DNA of 62,491 nt, taken from positions 1 through 62,491 of the forward strand of contig NZ_JAOPWY010000186.1 in assembly GCF_025965415.1 (NCBI RefSeq), in the 5' to 3' direction. The DNA is from Nocardioides sp. Its GTDB lineage: Bacteria; Actinomycetota; Actinomycetes; Propionibacteriales; Nocardioidaceae. The translations under genes and the position numbers were made by a program. Under the pieces are notes generated by a model. It saw only the letters and a program-made list of their open reading frames with translations. It had not been told where the DNA came from and searched no databases. Shown in pieces: positions 1 through 7,604 of this stretch. Position 1 is the stretch's first letter. Each line of letters begins with the position of its first letter.

Positions 1-2
1 GC

Positions 3-785
3 CGTCCCGCCACGCCCGCCGAGGCGGCGGCCATGGTGACCGCGGCGCAGCGGGTGATCCGCTCGGGCGCCCCCGACCCGGACCTCCTCGCCGCGGCCGG
101 GCACACCGCCCAGCTCGCGATCCGCGAGGTCGCCGTACGCCCCGCCTGGCTGCCCCGCGTGCTCGACCGGCTCGGGCCGGGCAACGCGGCCTGGGTGCGC
201 GCCAACGTCGCAGCGCGCCGCGAGTTCCGCTCGATGCACCCCACGTCGAACGCCGACCTCGCCGACGAGCTGCCCGCGTGGCGGATCGTGGCGCCCGCCC
301 CGGCCCGCACCCTGCTGCGCAGCTACCGCGAGGCGGAGCGCCGCTTCGGCGTGGACTGGGAGTACCTCGCCGCGATCAACCTCGTCGAGACCGCCTTCGG
401 CCGGATCCGGGGCACGTCGGTGGCGGGTGCGCAGGGACCGATGCAGTTCATCCCGACCACGTGGGACATCTACGGCGCGGGCGGCGACATCGACGACGCC
501 CACGACGCGATCCTCGCCGCCGGCCGGCTGCTGCGCGCCAACGGGTTCGCCCGCGACAAGGGCGCGGCGCTGTGGCGCTACAACAACTCCTGGGCCTACG
601 TCCGCGGCGTCACCCTCCACGCACGGGCGATGCAGCGCGACCCGCACCAGCTCCGCGGCTACCTCGCGTGGCAGGTCTACTACCTGACCCGCGTCGGGAG
701 CGTCTGGCTGCCGGAGGGCTACGCCCATCGTCGCCCCGTGCCCGTGCAGTCGTACGTCGCTGCGCACCCCGAGCGCTTGCCCTGA
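3..785 (+). CDS. Lytic murein transglycosylase (SLT family), 5' end outside window
   Basis: Cleaves the glycan strand of peptidoglycan outside the membrane. The reading frame is open to the window edge: codons before the first ATG (33) read RPATPAEAAA with no stop, so the true start and any signal peptide probably lie upstream. Visible SLT features are INLVETAFG with the likely catalytic Glu (about residue 119 from the ATG at 33), then GAQGPMQFIPTTW and YNNSWAYV, which build the substrate groove. The end is complete (TGA 783-785). It is convergent with the VOC gene 8 bases away. Family call is firm; precise subfamily and substrate are not visible. Confidence 0.85.
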   Translation, partial: RPATPAEAAAMVTAAQRVIRSGAPDPDLLAAAGHTAQLAIREVAVRPAWLPRVLDRLGPGNAAWVRANVAARREFRSMHPTSNADLADELPAWRIVAPAPARTLLRSYREAERRFGVDWEYLAAINLVETAFGRIRGTSVAGAQGPMQFIPTTWDIYGAGGDIDDAHDAILAAGRLLRANGFARDKGAALWRYNNSWAYVRGVTLHARAMQRDPHQLRGYLAWQVYYLTRVGSVWLPEGYAHRRPVPVQSYVAAHPERLP

Positions 786-793
786 GGGCCCCC

Positions 794-1192
794 CTAGAGG
801 GTCCCGTCGACCTCGGCCTGCGAGCGCAGGATGCAGAACTCGTTGCCCTCGGGATCGGCGAGAACGACCCAGCCGCTCCCCGGCCCGTACTTCCCGCGCT
901 GGTCACCCACCTGGCGCGCCCCCATCGCGAGCACGCGCGTGACCTCGTCGTCGCGGGTGCCCTCGCGCGGGCGGACGTCGAAGTGGATCCGCTTGGCCGG
1001 CAGCTCCGTGTCGGCGACCTCGATGAAGAGGATCGAGTGCCCGGTGTCCGGGTCGAGGATCATGCACTCCTCGTGGCCGGGCTCGTTGGGATCGCCCTCG
1101 ACGTCGACGTAGCCCAGCAGCCCCTTCCACCACTCGGAGAGCTCGTAGGCGTGGTGGCAGTCGACGGTGGTGTGCGAGACGAAGGAGGTCAC
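794..1192 (-). CDS. VOC-superfamily (glyoxalase/bleomycin-resistance-like) protein
   Basis: A 132-residue single-domain protein of the vicinal-oxygen-chelate fold. It starts at a GTG (1192-1190, VTSFVSHT) 8 bases after the stop of the upstream cysQ-like gene; a longer open frame exists but runs through cysQ in another frame. It has the beta-alpha-beta-beta-beta halves typical of the family: SHTTVDCHHAYELSEWW at the N end and GSGWVVLADPEGNEFCIL at the C end, the latter being the usual VOC signature. Substrate is unknown; many actinobacterial members of this type are named only as VOC proteins. Likely cotranscribed with the phosphatase. Confidence 0.75.
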   Translation of the reverse strand: MTSFVSHTTVDCHHAYELSEWWKGLLGYVDVEGDPNEPGHEECMILDPDTGHSILFIEVADTELPAKRIHFDVRPREGTRDDEVTRVLAMGARQVGDQRGKYGPGSGWVVLADPEGNEFCILRSQAEVDGTL

Positions 1193-1199
1193 CGCGGCG

Positions 1200-1970
1200 T
1201 CAGTCCGTGCCGTTGCGGTGTACGAAGTCCACGATCTGCTCGGCCAGCTCGGGCCGGCAGACGATGAGGTCGGGCAGCGAGGTGTCGTCGGCGTTGTAGA
1301 CCAGGGGCGAGCCGTCCACGCGGCTGCAGTGCAGACCCGCCGCGCGGGCGACCGCCACGGGTGCCGCGTTGTCCCACTGGTACTGCCCACCGGCATGGAC
1401 GTAGGCGTCGGCGATGTCGCGCACCACGCTCATCACCTTCACGCCCGCGCTGCCCATCGGGACGAGCTCGGCGTCGAGCTCCGCGGCCAGCGCCTCGACG
1501 AAGGCCGGTGGGCGGCTGCGCGACACGGCGATGCGGGGACGCTCGGAGGTGCGCGGAGGTACGACGCTGGGGCGGCCGGTGTGGAACGTCTCCCCCAGCG
1601 CCGGCTGGGCGACCGCGCCCGCCACGAGGTCGCCGTCCTCCCAGAGCGCGACGTGGACCGCCCAGTCGTCGCGCGGCGGCTCGGAGAACTCTCGGGTGCC
1701 GTCGAGCGGGTCGATGATCCAGACCCGGCGCGCGGTGAGGCGTGACTTGTCGTCGGCCGCCTCCTCGGACAGGACGGCGTCGCCCGGGCGGTGCTGGGTC
1801 AGGACCCGGTCGAGCTCGGCCTGTGCGGCGGCGTCCCCGGCGTCCTTCAGGGCCTTGCCCTCGAGGCCGTCGGCCGCCGCCCCCGCGCGTACGTCGAGCA
1901 GCACGGTGCCGGCGCGTTCGGCTGCCCAGACGGCGAAGGCATGGTCGTCGAGCGTGGTGGGATCGATCAT
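1200..1970 (-). CDS. cysQ: 3'(2'),5'-bisphosphate nucleotidase / inositol monophosphatase family
   Basis: A 256-residue Mg-dependent phosphatase. CysQ removes 3'-phosphate from PAP/PAPS during sulfate assimilation; relatives act on inositol phosphates. Metal-binding motifs are intact: LSEEAADD (about residues 67-74), WIIDPLDGT (84-92, Asp87/Asp90) and QWDNAAPVAVARAAG near the C end, with the third metal Asp. The Leu-Ser-Glu-Glu form and total length fit CysQ better than SuhB, but substrate cannot be settled by reading. It lies 99 bases from the luxR-type gene and is followed at once by the VOC gene. Confidence 0.75.
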   Translation of the reverse strand: MIDPTTLDDHAFAVWAAERAGTVLLDVRAGAAADGLEGKALKDAGDAAAQAELDRVLTQHRPGDAVLSEEAADDKSRLTARRVWIIDPLDGTREFSEPPRDDWAVHVALWEDGDLVAGAVAQPALGETFHTGRPSVVPPRTSERPRIAVSRSRPPAFVEALAAELDAELVPMGSAGVKVMSVVRDIADAYVHAGGQYQWDNAAPVAVARAAGLHCSRVDGSPLVYNADDTSLPDLIVCRPELAEQIVDFVHRNGTD

Positions 1971-2044
1971 TCCGGGGTCCCTGCGTCGAGGGGAGCGAAG
2001 CGAGGCTCGTCGGGGTGTGGGGTCATGTCGGCAGCCTATCGACG

Positions 2045-2062
2045 CGCGAGCGTCCGCTCGCG
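2045..2062 (-). terminator. Short perfect hairpin after the luxR-type gene
   Basis: Arms of 8 bases (CGCGAGCG / CGCTCGCG) with a 2-base loop lie 8 bases beyond the stop of the luxR-type gene at 2070. There is no T tract, which is common in GC-rich actinobacteria. Terminator function is inferred from position. Confidence 0.45.
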
Positions 2063-2069
2063 GCAGCCA

Positions 2070-2807
2070 TCACGTCCGTGGGCGGGGCACCATGTCGGCG
2101 GCGACGCCGCTCTCCTGGACCTGGCGCAGCATCGCCACCGCCTCCAGCTGGGTGCGCGCCCCCAGCTTGCTGCGCAGCGACTTGACGTGGCTGCGGACCG
2201 TGCCGTCGGCCACCCCCATGACCTCGGCCGCCTCACGGACCCGGCTCCCGGAGGCCAGCAGCTCCAGGACCCGCAGCTGCTGCGGGGAGAGCGTCCGCAT
2301 GAGCGCAACGAGGTCCTGACGCCTGTCAAGGGCTTCTGTCCACCTGGCATGCAGCTCGGCGCGTTCTCCAGTTTCCATCAAGGTTGACCCGGAGGAGAGA
2401 CGATCCACCACGTCGGCGAGCTGGTCGATGGAGGTGGCGGTCGTGACGACGTCGACGGCACCGTCGGCCACGAGCCCGCCCCACCAGAAGGCGAACGGGT
2501 CCGACGTCACCACCGCGACCCGTACGTCGCCGAGGGCCACGAGCCGGCCGACCTCCTCGACCACGACCGGGTCGTCGAGGCCGTCGAAGATGGCCACCAC
2601 GTGCCGGGTCCTGCCCTCCTCCGCGCGTGCTGCCGCCTCCTCGACGAGGCCGTCCCACGCGCGGAAGTCCGCGTCCGCACCCACCGAGCGCAGCGCGGCG
2701 GTCACCGCCTGTGCCACCAGGAGGTGGGGCGAGACGACCCAGGTGGTGCCCCGGCCGTCGGCGGTCGTCTCCGGCCGCGTGCGGGCGCGGGGTGTCGCGT
2801 CTCCCAT
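2070..2807 (-). CDS. LuxR/FixJ-type transcriptional regulator with degenerate receiver
   Basis: A 245-residue DNA-binding regulator. The start ATG (2807) follows GGGAGGCGGG, a good ribosome site. The N-terminal part (about residues 20-140) has receiver-like alternation of strands and helices but no acidic DD pocket (WVVSPHLLV instead) and no clear switch Lys, so phosphorylation is doubtful. The C-terminal part (about 175-235) is a clear GerE/LuxR helix-turn-helix: LSPQQLRVLELLASG, then VADGTVRSHVKSLRSKLG. The HTH resembles that of the response regulator at 4655. It is divergent from the kinase gene across about 400 bases, which suggests it regulates that promoter or the EPS locus beyond. Confidence 0.8.
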   Translation of the reverse strand: MGDATPRARTRPETTADGRGTTWVVSPHLLVAQAVTAALRSVGADADFRAWDGLVEEAAARAEEGRTRHVVAIFDGLDDPVVVEEVGRLVALGDVRVAVVTSDPFAFWWGGLVADGAVDVVTTATSIDQLADVVDRLSSGSTLMETGERAELHARWTEALDRRQDLVALMRTLSPQQLRVLELLASGSRVREAAEVMGVADGTVRSHVKSLRSKLGARTQLEAVAMLRQVQESGVAADMVPRPRT

Positions 2808-3210
2808 CCCGCCTCCCTCGTGCCGAGCCTGGGACAAACGTGGCCGACGAGGACTCCTACGGCGTCCGTGACCACCCAACGTCAACCAAATGGGGGAGGC
2901 CGGTCGCGCCGTCGACCGCCGTGCTGCGACCGGGACGCGTCTTCTCGCACCTTGCCACGGCCTGCACACGTGCTTGGCACTGCCTTCGGGTGCTCTTGAC
3001 GAAGACTGCCGGAGCCCTTCGGATGGCGGACCAGACCGGCTTTGACCCGTTTTCGGTACACCCACACAATCGACCCAGCGCCCCCGGATCCGGGTTCCAC
3101 TCGGTGTGGGGAAGCACCGGACGCATTCGTCCGGCACGGGGGCTGGCAGCACGGAAGGGTCTTGGGGACCCGACCGAAGGGAATCGCAACGCTTGCTTTG
3201 GGGGGGAACC
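2808..3210. other. Divergent intergenic region between luxR-type and kinase genes
   Basis: About 400 bases with no convincing gene. It holds a possible forward promoter (3042-3070), a dyad at 3117-3134 (CCGGACG / CGTCCGG around a 4-base loop), and a run of seven G just before the kinase start. The dyad is a candidate operator. Overlapping reverse frames here are shadows of the kinase gene. Confidence 0.6.
3042..3070 (+). promoter_or_regulatory. Candidate sigma70-type promoter for the kinase/regulator pair
   Basis: TTGACC at 3042-3047, a 17-base spacer, then CACAAT at 3065-3070. It is 140 bases upstream of the kinase ATG. The match is fair at -35 and moderate at -10; a second TTGACG lies at 2997. 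Prediction only. Confidence 0.35.
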
Positions 3211-4677
3211 ATGCTCCGGCATTTCAACGGGGAGCTGCACCACAAGATCGGGATGGGGGTCGCGGGAGGGCTCGCCCTGCTCGTCGTGGGTTGGATCGGA
3301 TCCGGGGGCGCCCGGCTGTGGTCCGCCTCGTCGACGGCGCTGCCGTCGCCGGGCGACGGCGTCGTCAGCGGCGTCTTCGTCGCCGGGGCCGCCTGCGCCG
3401 CTGTCGTGTCCTGGCGCCGGCACGCCGGACCGATGACGGGATGGATCGTCGCGACGGGCGCGCTCGTCGCCACCCAGGCGCTGCTGGTCACGTTGCTCGC
3501 GCTCCGCAACCAGCTGCCCCGGAGCGCCGCCGACATCGGCGTGCTCCTCGCCGTCGCCGTGCTGGGCCTGCTGGCCGTGGTGGGGCCGCTGCTCCGCCTG
3601 CACCGCGCCAAGCACGTGCTCGACGACGGCTTCGGCATCGGGCTGGGCATGGGGCTCACCGCCGCCGGGCACCTCCTGCTGCAGCTGCCGATGGCGACGC
3701 CCCCGGCCACCTTGATGCCGGCGGTGATCGGCGTGCTCGTCGCGACCCACGTCGCTGCCACTGCGCTGGTGCTGCGACAGCGGGCCCTGTCGCGGCCGAT
3801 GTCGTGGCTGCTGGCCGTCACCGTGCCGGTCGTCGCCCTGGGCCTCCTCACCCACACCGCCGTCCTCGGCGACGCCACCTGGGCTGTCGGGGTCTCGGTG
3901 GCCCGCGCGGGCGTCGGTGCCGCCTGGTTCAGCATCCTCCTGATCAGCATCCGCCGGTCCCTCGAGGACGACCGCCGCCGCATCAACACCCTCCAGCAGG
4001 TGCTGGACTCCGCCTCGCGCGACCAGCGCGAGCGCATGCACGAGCTGCGGAGCACGGTGGCCGGGCTGGTCAGCGGCTCGGCGCTGCTCGACAGCCCGGA
4101 GGTCTCCTCCGAGACCCGCGAGCGCCTCTGGTTCTCGGTGCGACGCGAGCTCGACCGCATGGAGCGCCTGCTGTCGGGGCAGGACGTGTCCGCCACGGAC
4201 ATCGACCTCGACGAGGAGCTCGGCCTGATCCTCGACCTGCAGCGGCTCAAGGGCCGTCGCGTCGAGCTCCGCAGCAGCGGCGACAAGGTGCACGCCCGGT
4301 TCGACGCGCTCGCCGAGGTCGTCAACATCCTCATGGACAACGCCGTCACCCACGGTGGGTCGGACGGCAGCCTGGTGGAGGTCGTGCGCCGCGACGAGGA
4401 GACCGTGGACATCACGGTCACCGACTTCGGCCGCGGCATCCCGGCCGACCAGCGGCCGCAGATCTTCGAGTGGGGCCGGCGCGGCAGCGACTCCCCCGGC
4501 GAGGGGATCGGCCTCCACCTGGCCCAGCGGTTGATGGCCGAGGACGGCGGCTCGCTGCGCCTGGCCGAGGACCGGGGCGTCGGCTCGTCCTTCGTCATCT
4601 CCCTCCCGGCGGTGCGGCGCTCGCCGGAGGACGCCCTGACTCTGGAGGACGGCCGTGGCTGGCGTCGCTCGGGCTGA
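3211..4677 (+). CDS. Membrane sensor histidine kinase
   Basis: A 488-residue kinase. I take ATG 3211 (MLRHFNGELHHKIG), as the frame upstream has no membrane or family signal. Residues about 15-255 form seven or eight hydrophobic segments with short loops, so sensing is probably in the membrane. A coiled region follows, then an H-box (RMHELRSTV, His277 the likely phospho-acceptor) and a full HATPase domain: NILMDNAVTHGG (N box), TDFGRGIP (G1) and GEGIGLHLAQRL (G2). Its last 23 bases overlap the response-regulator gene, so the two are translationally coupled partners. Position at the head of the EPS locus suggests control of polysaccharide production (inference). Confidence 0.85.
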   Translation: MLRHFNGELHHKIGMGVAGGLALLVVGWIGSGGARLWSASSTALPSPGDGVVSGVFVAGAACAAVVSWRRHAGPMTGWIVATGALVATQALLVTLLALRNQLPRSAADIGVLLAVAVLGLLAVVGPLLRLHRAKHVLDDGFGIGLGMGLTAAGHLLLQLPMATPPATLMPAVIGVLVATHVAATALVLRQRALSRPMSWLLAVTVPVVALGLLTHTAVLGDATWAVGVSVARAGVGAAWFSILLISIRRSLEDDRRRINTLQQVLDSASRDQRERMHELRSTVAGLVSGSALLDSPEVSSETRERLWFSVRRELDRMERLLSGQDVSATDIDLDEELGLILDLQRLKGRRVELRSSGDKVHARFDALAEVVNILMDNAVTHGGSDGSLVEVVRRDEETVDITVTDFGRGIPADQRPQIFEWGRRGSDSPGEGIGLHLAQRLMAEDGGSLRLAEDRGVGSSFVISLPAVRRSPEDALTLEDGRGWRRSG

Positions 4678-5338
4678 CCACCGCGTGCTCATCGTCGACG
4701 ACCACGTGCTCTTCGCGGAGTCGCTGGAGCTCGCGCTGTCGCTGGAGGGCTACGACGTACGTCGGCTCGAGATGCCGGAGGAGGGCGGTTCGATGGCCAC
4801 GTTGCGCTCGCTCGCCTTGCGGGCCAACCCGCGCACGGTGCTGCTCGACCTCGACCTGGGGCGCTTCGGCGACGGCACCAACCTGATCGCCCCGCTGGCG
4901 CGTGCCCACATCAACGTCGTGGTGCTGACCGCCTCGGAGGACCTCGGCCGCTGGGGCGGGTGCATGCGGCTGGGTGCGCGCAGGGTGCTGCCCAAGAGCG
5001 GTGCCCTGCAGCAGGCGCTGTCGACCGTACGCCGCCTGCACCAGGGGCTCCCGGTGACGAGCAGCGCGGAGCTCGAGACGCTCCTCGACGCATGGGCCAA
5101 GCAGCGGAGGGTCCACGACGACCTCCGCCGTCGCCTCGACCTGCTCACGCCGCGCGAGCGACAGGTGCTGGGCGCGCTGATCGAGGGGCACACGGTGCGG
5201 GCGATCTCGGAGGAGAGCGTCGTCTCGGAGGCGACGGTGCGCACGCAGGTCAAGTCGATCCTGAGCAAGCTCGAGGTGTCGTCACAGCTGGCCGCCGTCG
5301 GTATGGCGAACCAGGTCGGTTGGAAACAGGGCGCGTGA
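4655..5338 (+). CDS. NarL/LuxR-family response regulator
   Basis: A 227-residue regulator starting at GTG 4655 behind GGAGGAC. The receiver is intact: acidic pair Asp15/Asp16 (LIVDDH), phospho-acceptor Asp65 (VLLDLDLG), Thr92 (VLTAS) and Lys114 (LPKSG). The C-terminal LuxR HTH is LTPRERQVLGALIEG followed by VSEATVRTQVKSILSKLEV. It overlaps the kinase gene and ends 13 bases before the asparagine-synthetase-like gene, so the three may be one transcript. It contrasts with the regulator at 2070, whose receiver is degraded. Confidence 0.88.
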   Translation: MAGVARADHRVLIVDDHVLFAESLELALSLEGYDVRRLEMPEEGGSMATLRSLALRANPRTVLLDLDLGRFGDGTNLIAPLARAHINVVVLTASEDLGRWGGCMRLGARRVLPKSGALQQALSTVRRLHQGLPVTSSAELETLLDAWAKQRRVHDDLRRRLDLLTPRERQVLGALIEGHTVRAISEESVVSEATVRTQVKSILSKLEVSSQLAAVGMANQVGWKQGA

Positions 5339-5351
5339 CGGGAGACAGCTG

Positions 5352-7175
5352 ATGAGCGGCATCGGGGGGATACGGACGTTCTCGACAGGGGCGTTCGCGA
5401 CGGATGCACTGCGCCGGATGGCCGACCTGCTGCACCACCGCGGGCCCGACCGTTCCGGGGTGTGGGTCGGCCAGGACGTCGGCCTGGCCCACACCAGGCT
5501 CGACCTCGGCGACCAGGACCGGTCCCGCCAGCCCCTGCACTCCGGGGACGGCCGCTGGGTGCTCGTGCTCGACGGGCGGGTGGCCAACCACGACAGCCTC
5601 CGCTCTCACCTGGACTACCCGTTCCGCACCGGCAGCGAGGCCGAGGTCGTGGTGGCCGGGCTCGCCATCGACGGCATCAGCTTCGTCGAGCGGCTGCAGG
5701 GTGAGTTCGCCCTCGTCGCCCACGACCTGCGCACCGACACCACCCACCTGGTGCGCGACCGCCTCGGCATCCGTCCGCTCTACTACCGCCACGTGCCGGG
5801 CGGCCTCGCCTTCGGCTCCGAGGTGAAGGCCCTGCTGGCCGTGGGCCCGCCGCCGCAGGTCGACCACCGCAGCCTCGACGCCTACCTGGGCACGCGGGTG
5901 GTGCCGGCGCCGGACACGTTGTTCGAGGGCGTCAAGAAGGTGCGCCCCGCGCACCGTGTCTCGATCATGCCCGGCGGGCACGTCGAGGAGACCCACTACT
6001 GGATGCCGCCGGAGATGGACCCCGAGGGCGCCTGGAGCCCCGCGGACGCGGTGGAGGCGGTCGGTGACGGCGTACGCGAGTCCGTCCGGTCGGCACTCTC
6101 CGCGGACCTCCCCGTCGGCGTCCACCTCTCCGGGAGCCTCGGCAGCAGCCTCGTCGCCGCCCAGGTGCGCCAGCTGCGGGGCGACGAGCCGGTCCACACC
6201 TTCTCCGCCGGCTTCGACGACGGCGACGAGCCGCACTGGGCGCGGCGACTGAGCACGCTGCTCGGCACGCAGCACCACCAGGTGCGGGTGCGCGCGGCGG
6301 ACTTCGAGGACCTGTGGCCCCGGCTGACCTGGCACCGCGACGCGCCGATCTCCGGGCCGGGCGACGTCGTCGCCCACCTCCTGGCGCGCGCGGCGCGCGA
6401 CCACGTGCCGGCGGCGCTCACCGGGGAGGGCGGGGACCAGCTCTTCGGGGGGCACCCGAAGGCGCGCTACGCCCGGCTCGCGGAGCGGTCCACGGCACTG
6501 CCCGCGCGGTTGCGCTCGACGCTCGCGAGGCCGGTGGAGCGGCACCTGGGGACCTCCTGGTCCGAGTCGTTCACCGCACCCGAGCGGGAGCGGTTGCTCG
6601 GCACCCCGCCGCCGCTCGAGCGGCGTACGTCGGCGACGCTAGGAGCCGATCCCGTGGACCGGGTGCTGCGGGACGACCTGCACCACCGCCTACCCGACGA
6701 CCTCCTCGAGCGGATGGACCGGATGTCGATGGCGGCCTCTCTCGAGGTGCGCCCCCCGATGCTCGACCACCGGCTGGTCGAGCTGGCCTTCCGGCTCCCC
6801 TCCTCGGTGAAGGTGCGCGCCGGGACCGCCCAGTGGGTGCTCCGTGAGGTCGCGCGACCGTTCCTGCCCGACGAGGTGATCGACCGGCGACCGTCCCCGG
6901 GCCGGGTCCCCGTCGACTCCTGGTTGCGCAGCGGTCTGCGTGACACCGCGCGCGACCGGCTCACCGGGCCCGGCTCCTGGGTCGCGAACACCCTCGACCG
7001 CTCGCTCGTGCGCGACCTCGTCGACCGGCACGAGCGCGGGGCCGGCGAGGAGGTCCGACTCTGGACCCTGCTGTGCCTGGAGATGTGGCACGACTGCTTC
7101 TTCGGCGCTCCCCCGACGGCACCCAGGCCCCGCCGGGAGTCGCCGTCGGTCGCGGCCCCCGGCCGACGCGCCTGA
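5352..7175 (+). CDS. Asparagine-synthetase-like protein with lost catalytic residues
   Basis: A 607-residue homologue of AsnB, which moves amide nitrogen from Gln to an activated Asp. The fold is complete: N-terminal glutaminase-like domain (about 1-190, with LHHRGPDRSG and GEFALVAHDL) and synthetase domain (about 235-580, with GEGGDQLFGGH and DRMSMAASLEVRPPMLDH). Key residues are changed. Residue 2, the catalytic Cys in the family (MCGI), is Ser (MSGI). The PP-loop SGGxDS reads SGSLGS at 260-265, losing the Asp that holds Mg-ATP. Both half-reactions may be lost or altered. AsnB-like proteins are frequent in EPS loci, including exosortase-linked ones, where their substrate is not Asp. It may be a regulatory or structural paralogue. 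Confidence 0.8.
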   Translation: MSGIGGIRTFSTGAFATDALRRMADLLHHRGPDRSGVWVGQDVGLAHTRLDLGDQDRSRQPLHSGDGRWVLVLDGRVANHDSLRSHLDYPFRTGSEAEVVVAGLAIDGISFVERLQGEFALVAHDLRTDTTHLVRDRLGIRPLYYRHVPGGLAFGSEVKALLAVGPPPQVDHRSLDAYLGTRVVPAPDTLFEGVKKVRPAHRVSIMPGGHVEETHYWMPPEMDPEGAWSPADAVEAVGDGVRESVRSALSADLPVGVHLSGSLGSSLVAAQVRQLRGDEPVHTFSAGFDDGDEPHWARRLSTLLGTQHHQVRVRAADFEDLWPRLTWHRDAPISGPGDVVAHLLARAARDHVPAALTGEGGDQLFGGHPKARYARLAERSTALPARLRSTLARPVERHLGTSWSESFTAPERERLLGTPPPLERRTSATLGADPVDRVLRDDLHHRLPDDLLERMDRMSMAASLEVRPPMLDHRLVELAFRLPSSVKVRAGTAQWVLREVARPFLPDEVIDRRPSPGRVPVDSWLRSGLRDTARDRLTGPGSWVANTLDRSLVRDLVDRHERGAGEEVRLWTLLCLEMWHDCFFGAPPTAPRPRRESPSVAAPGRRA

Positions 7176-7604
7176 GGCCCGCGCCTGATGCCCCGCGCCC
7201 GAGCGTCGTCCGCCGCGCCCACCTGTCGAGGGTGCGGGGGAGGGTGCGGCGGAGGGTGCGGCGGCGGCCGGGGTTGGGGGATCCTCGACCGCCGCCACTG
7301 GTTCGCTTCGTCCGAGGTGACGGGGCGTGGGGGTCCCTCGTCACCCGTGCGGCCACGAGGGCCGGCGCAGGGACGGCATGAGTGCGGCGAGACCAGTGAG
7401 GTGCACCACTTCGAGGCTAGGTCCAGACCGGCACGGCGCACATCCCACCGACTGGGTATCTGCCCGCCGCCGGGACCGCCCGGAGGCCCGGCGCCGTGCA
7501 GGGCTTTCGCTGATTTGCGGCATGCCGCGGGCAGGAGGCGTCCATAGGCTCGCACCACGAGCGGCAGGGGTGCCGCCGGGGAGCTGGGGGGAGGGGTTCG
7601 TGAC
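7176..7604. other. Intergenic region with G-rich direct repeats
   Basis: About 430 bases with no supported gene. At 7229-7275 there are near-tandem repeats of GAGGGTGCGGCG on the forward strand, running into GGCGGCGGCCGGGG. The strand is rich in G runs and could fold as a quadruplex or slow polymerase. The rest should hold the promoter of the glycosyltransferase gene at 7605; no convincing -35/-10 pair was found. The likely ribosome site is GGGGGGAGGGG about 10 bases before 7605. Confidence 0.5.

Noticed and set aside
794..1396. Longer (200-codon) version of the VOC protein
   Set aside because: Its first 68 codons overlap the cysQ-like gene out of frame and have no VOC character; the GTG at 1192 gives the normal family length.
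2857..4692. Long reverse frames (to 611 codons) opposite the histidine kinase
   Set aside because: No family signal; the kinase motifs are on the forward strand. Only the part 2070-2807 of the overlapping reverse frame is a real regulator.
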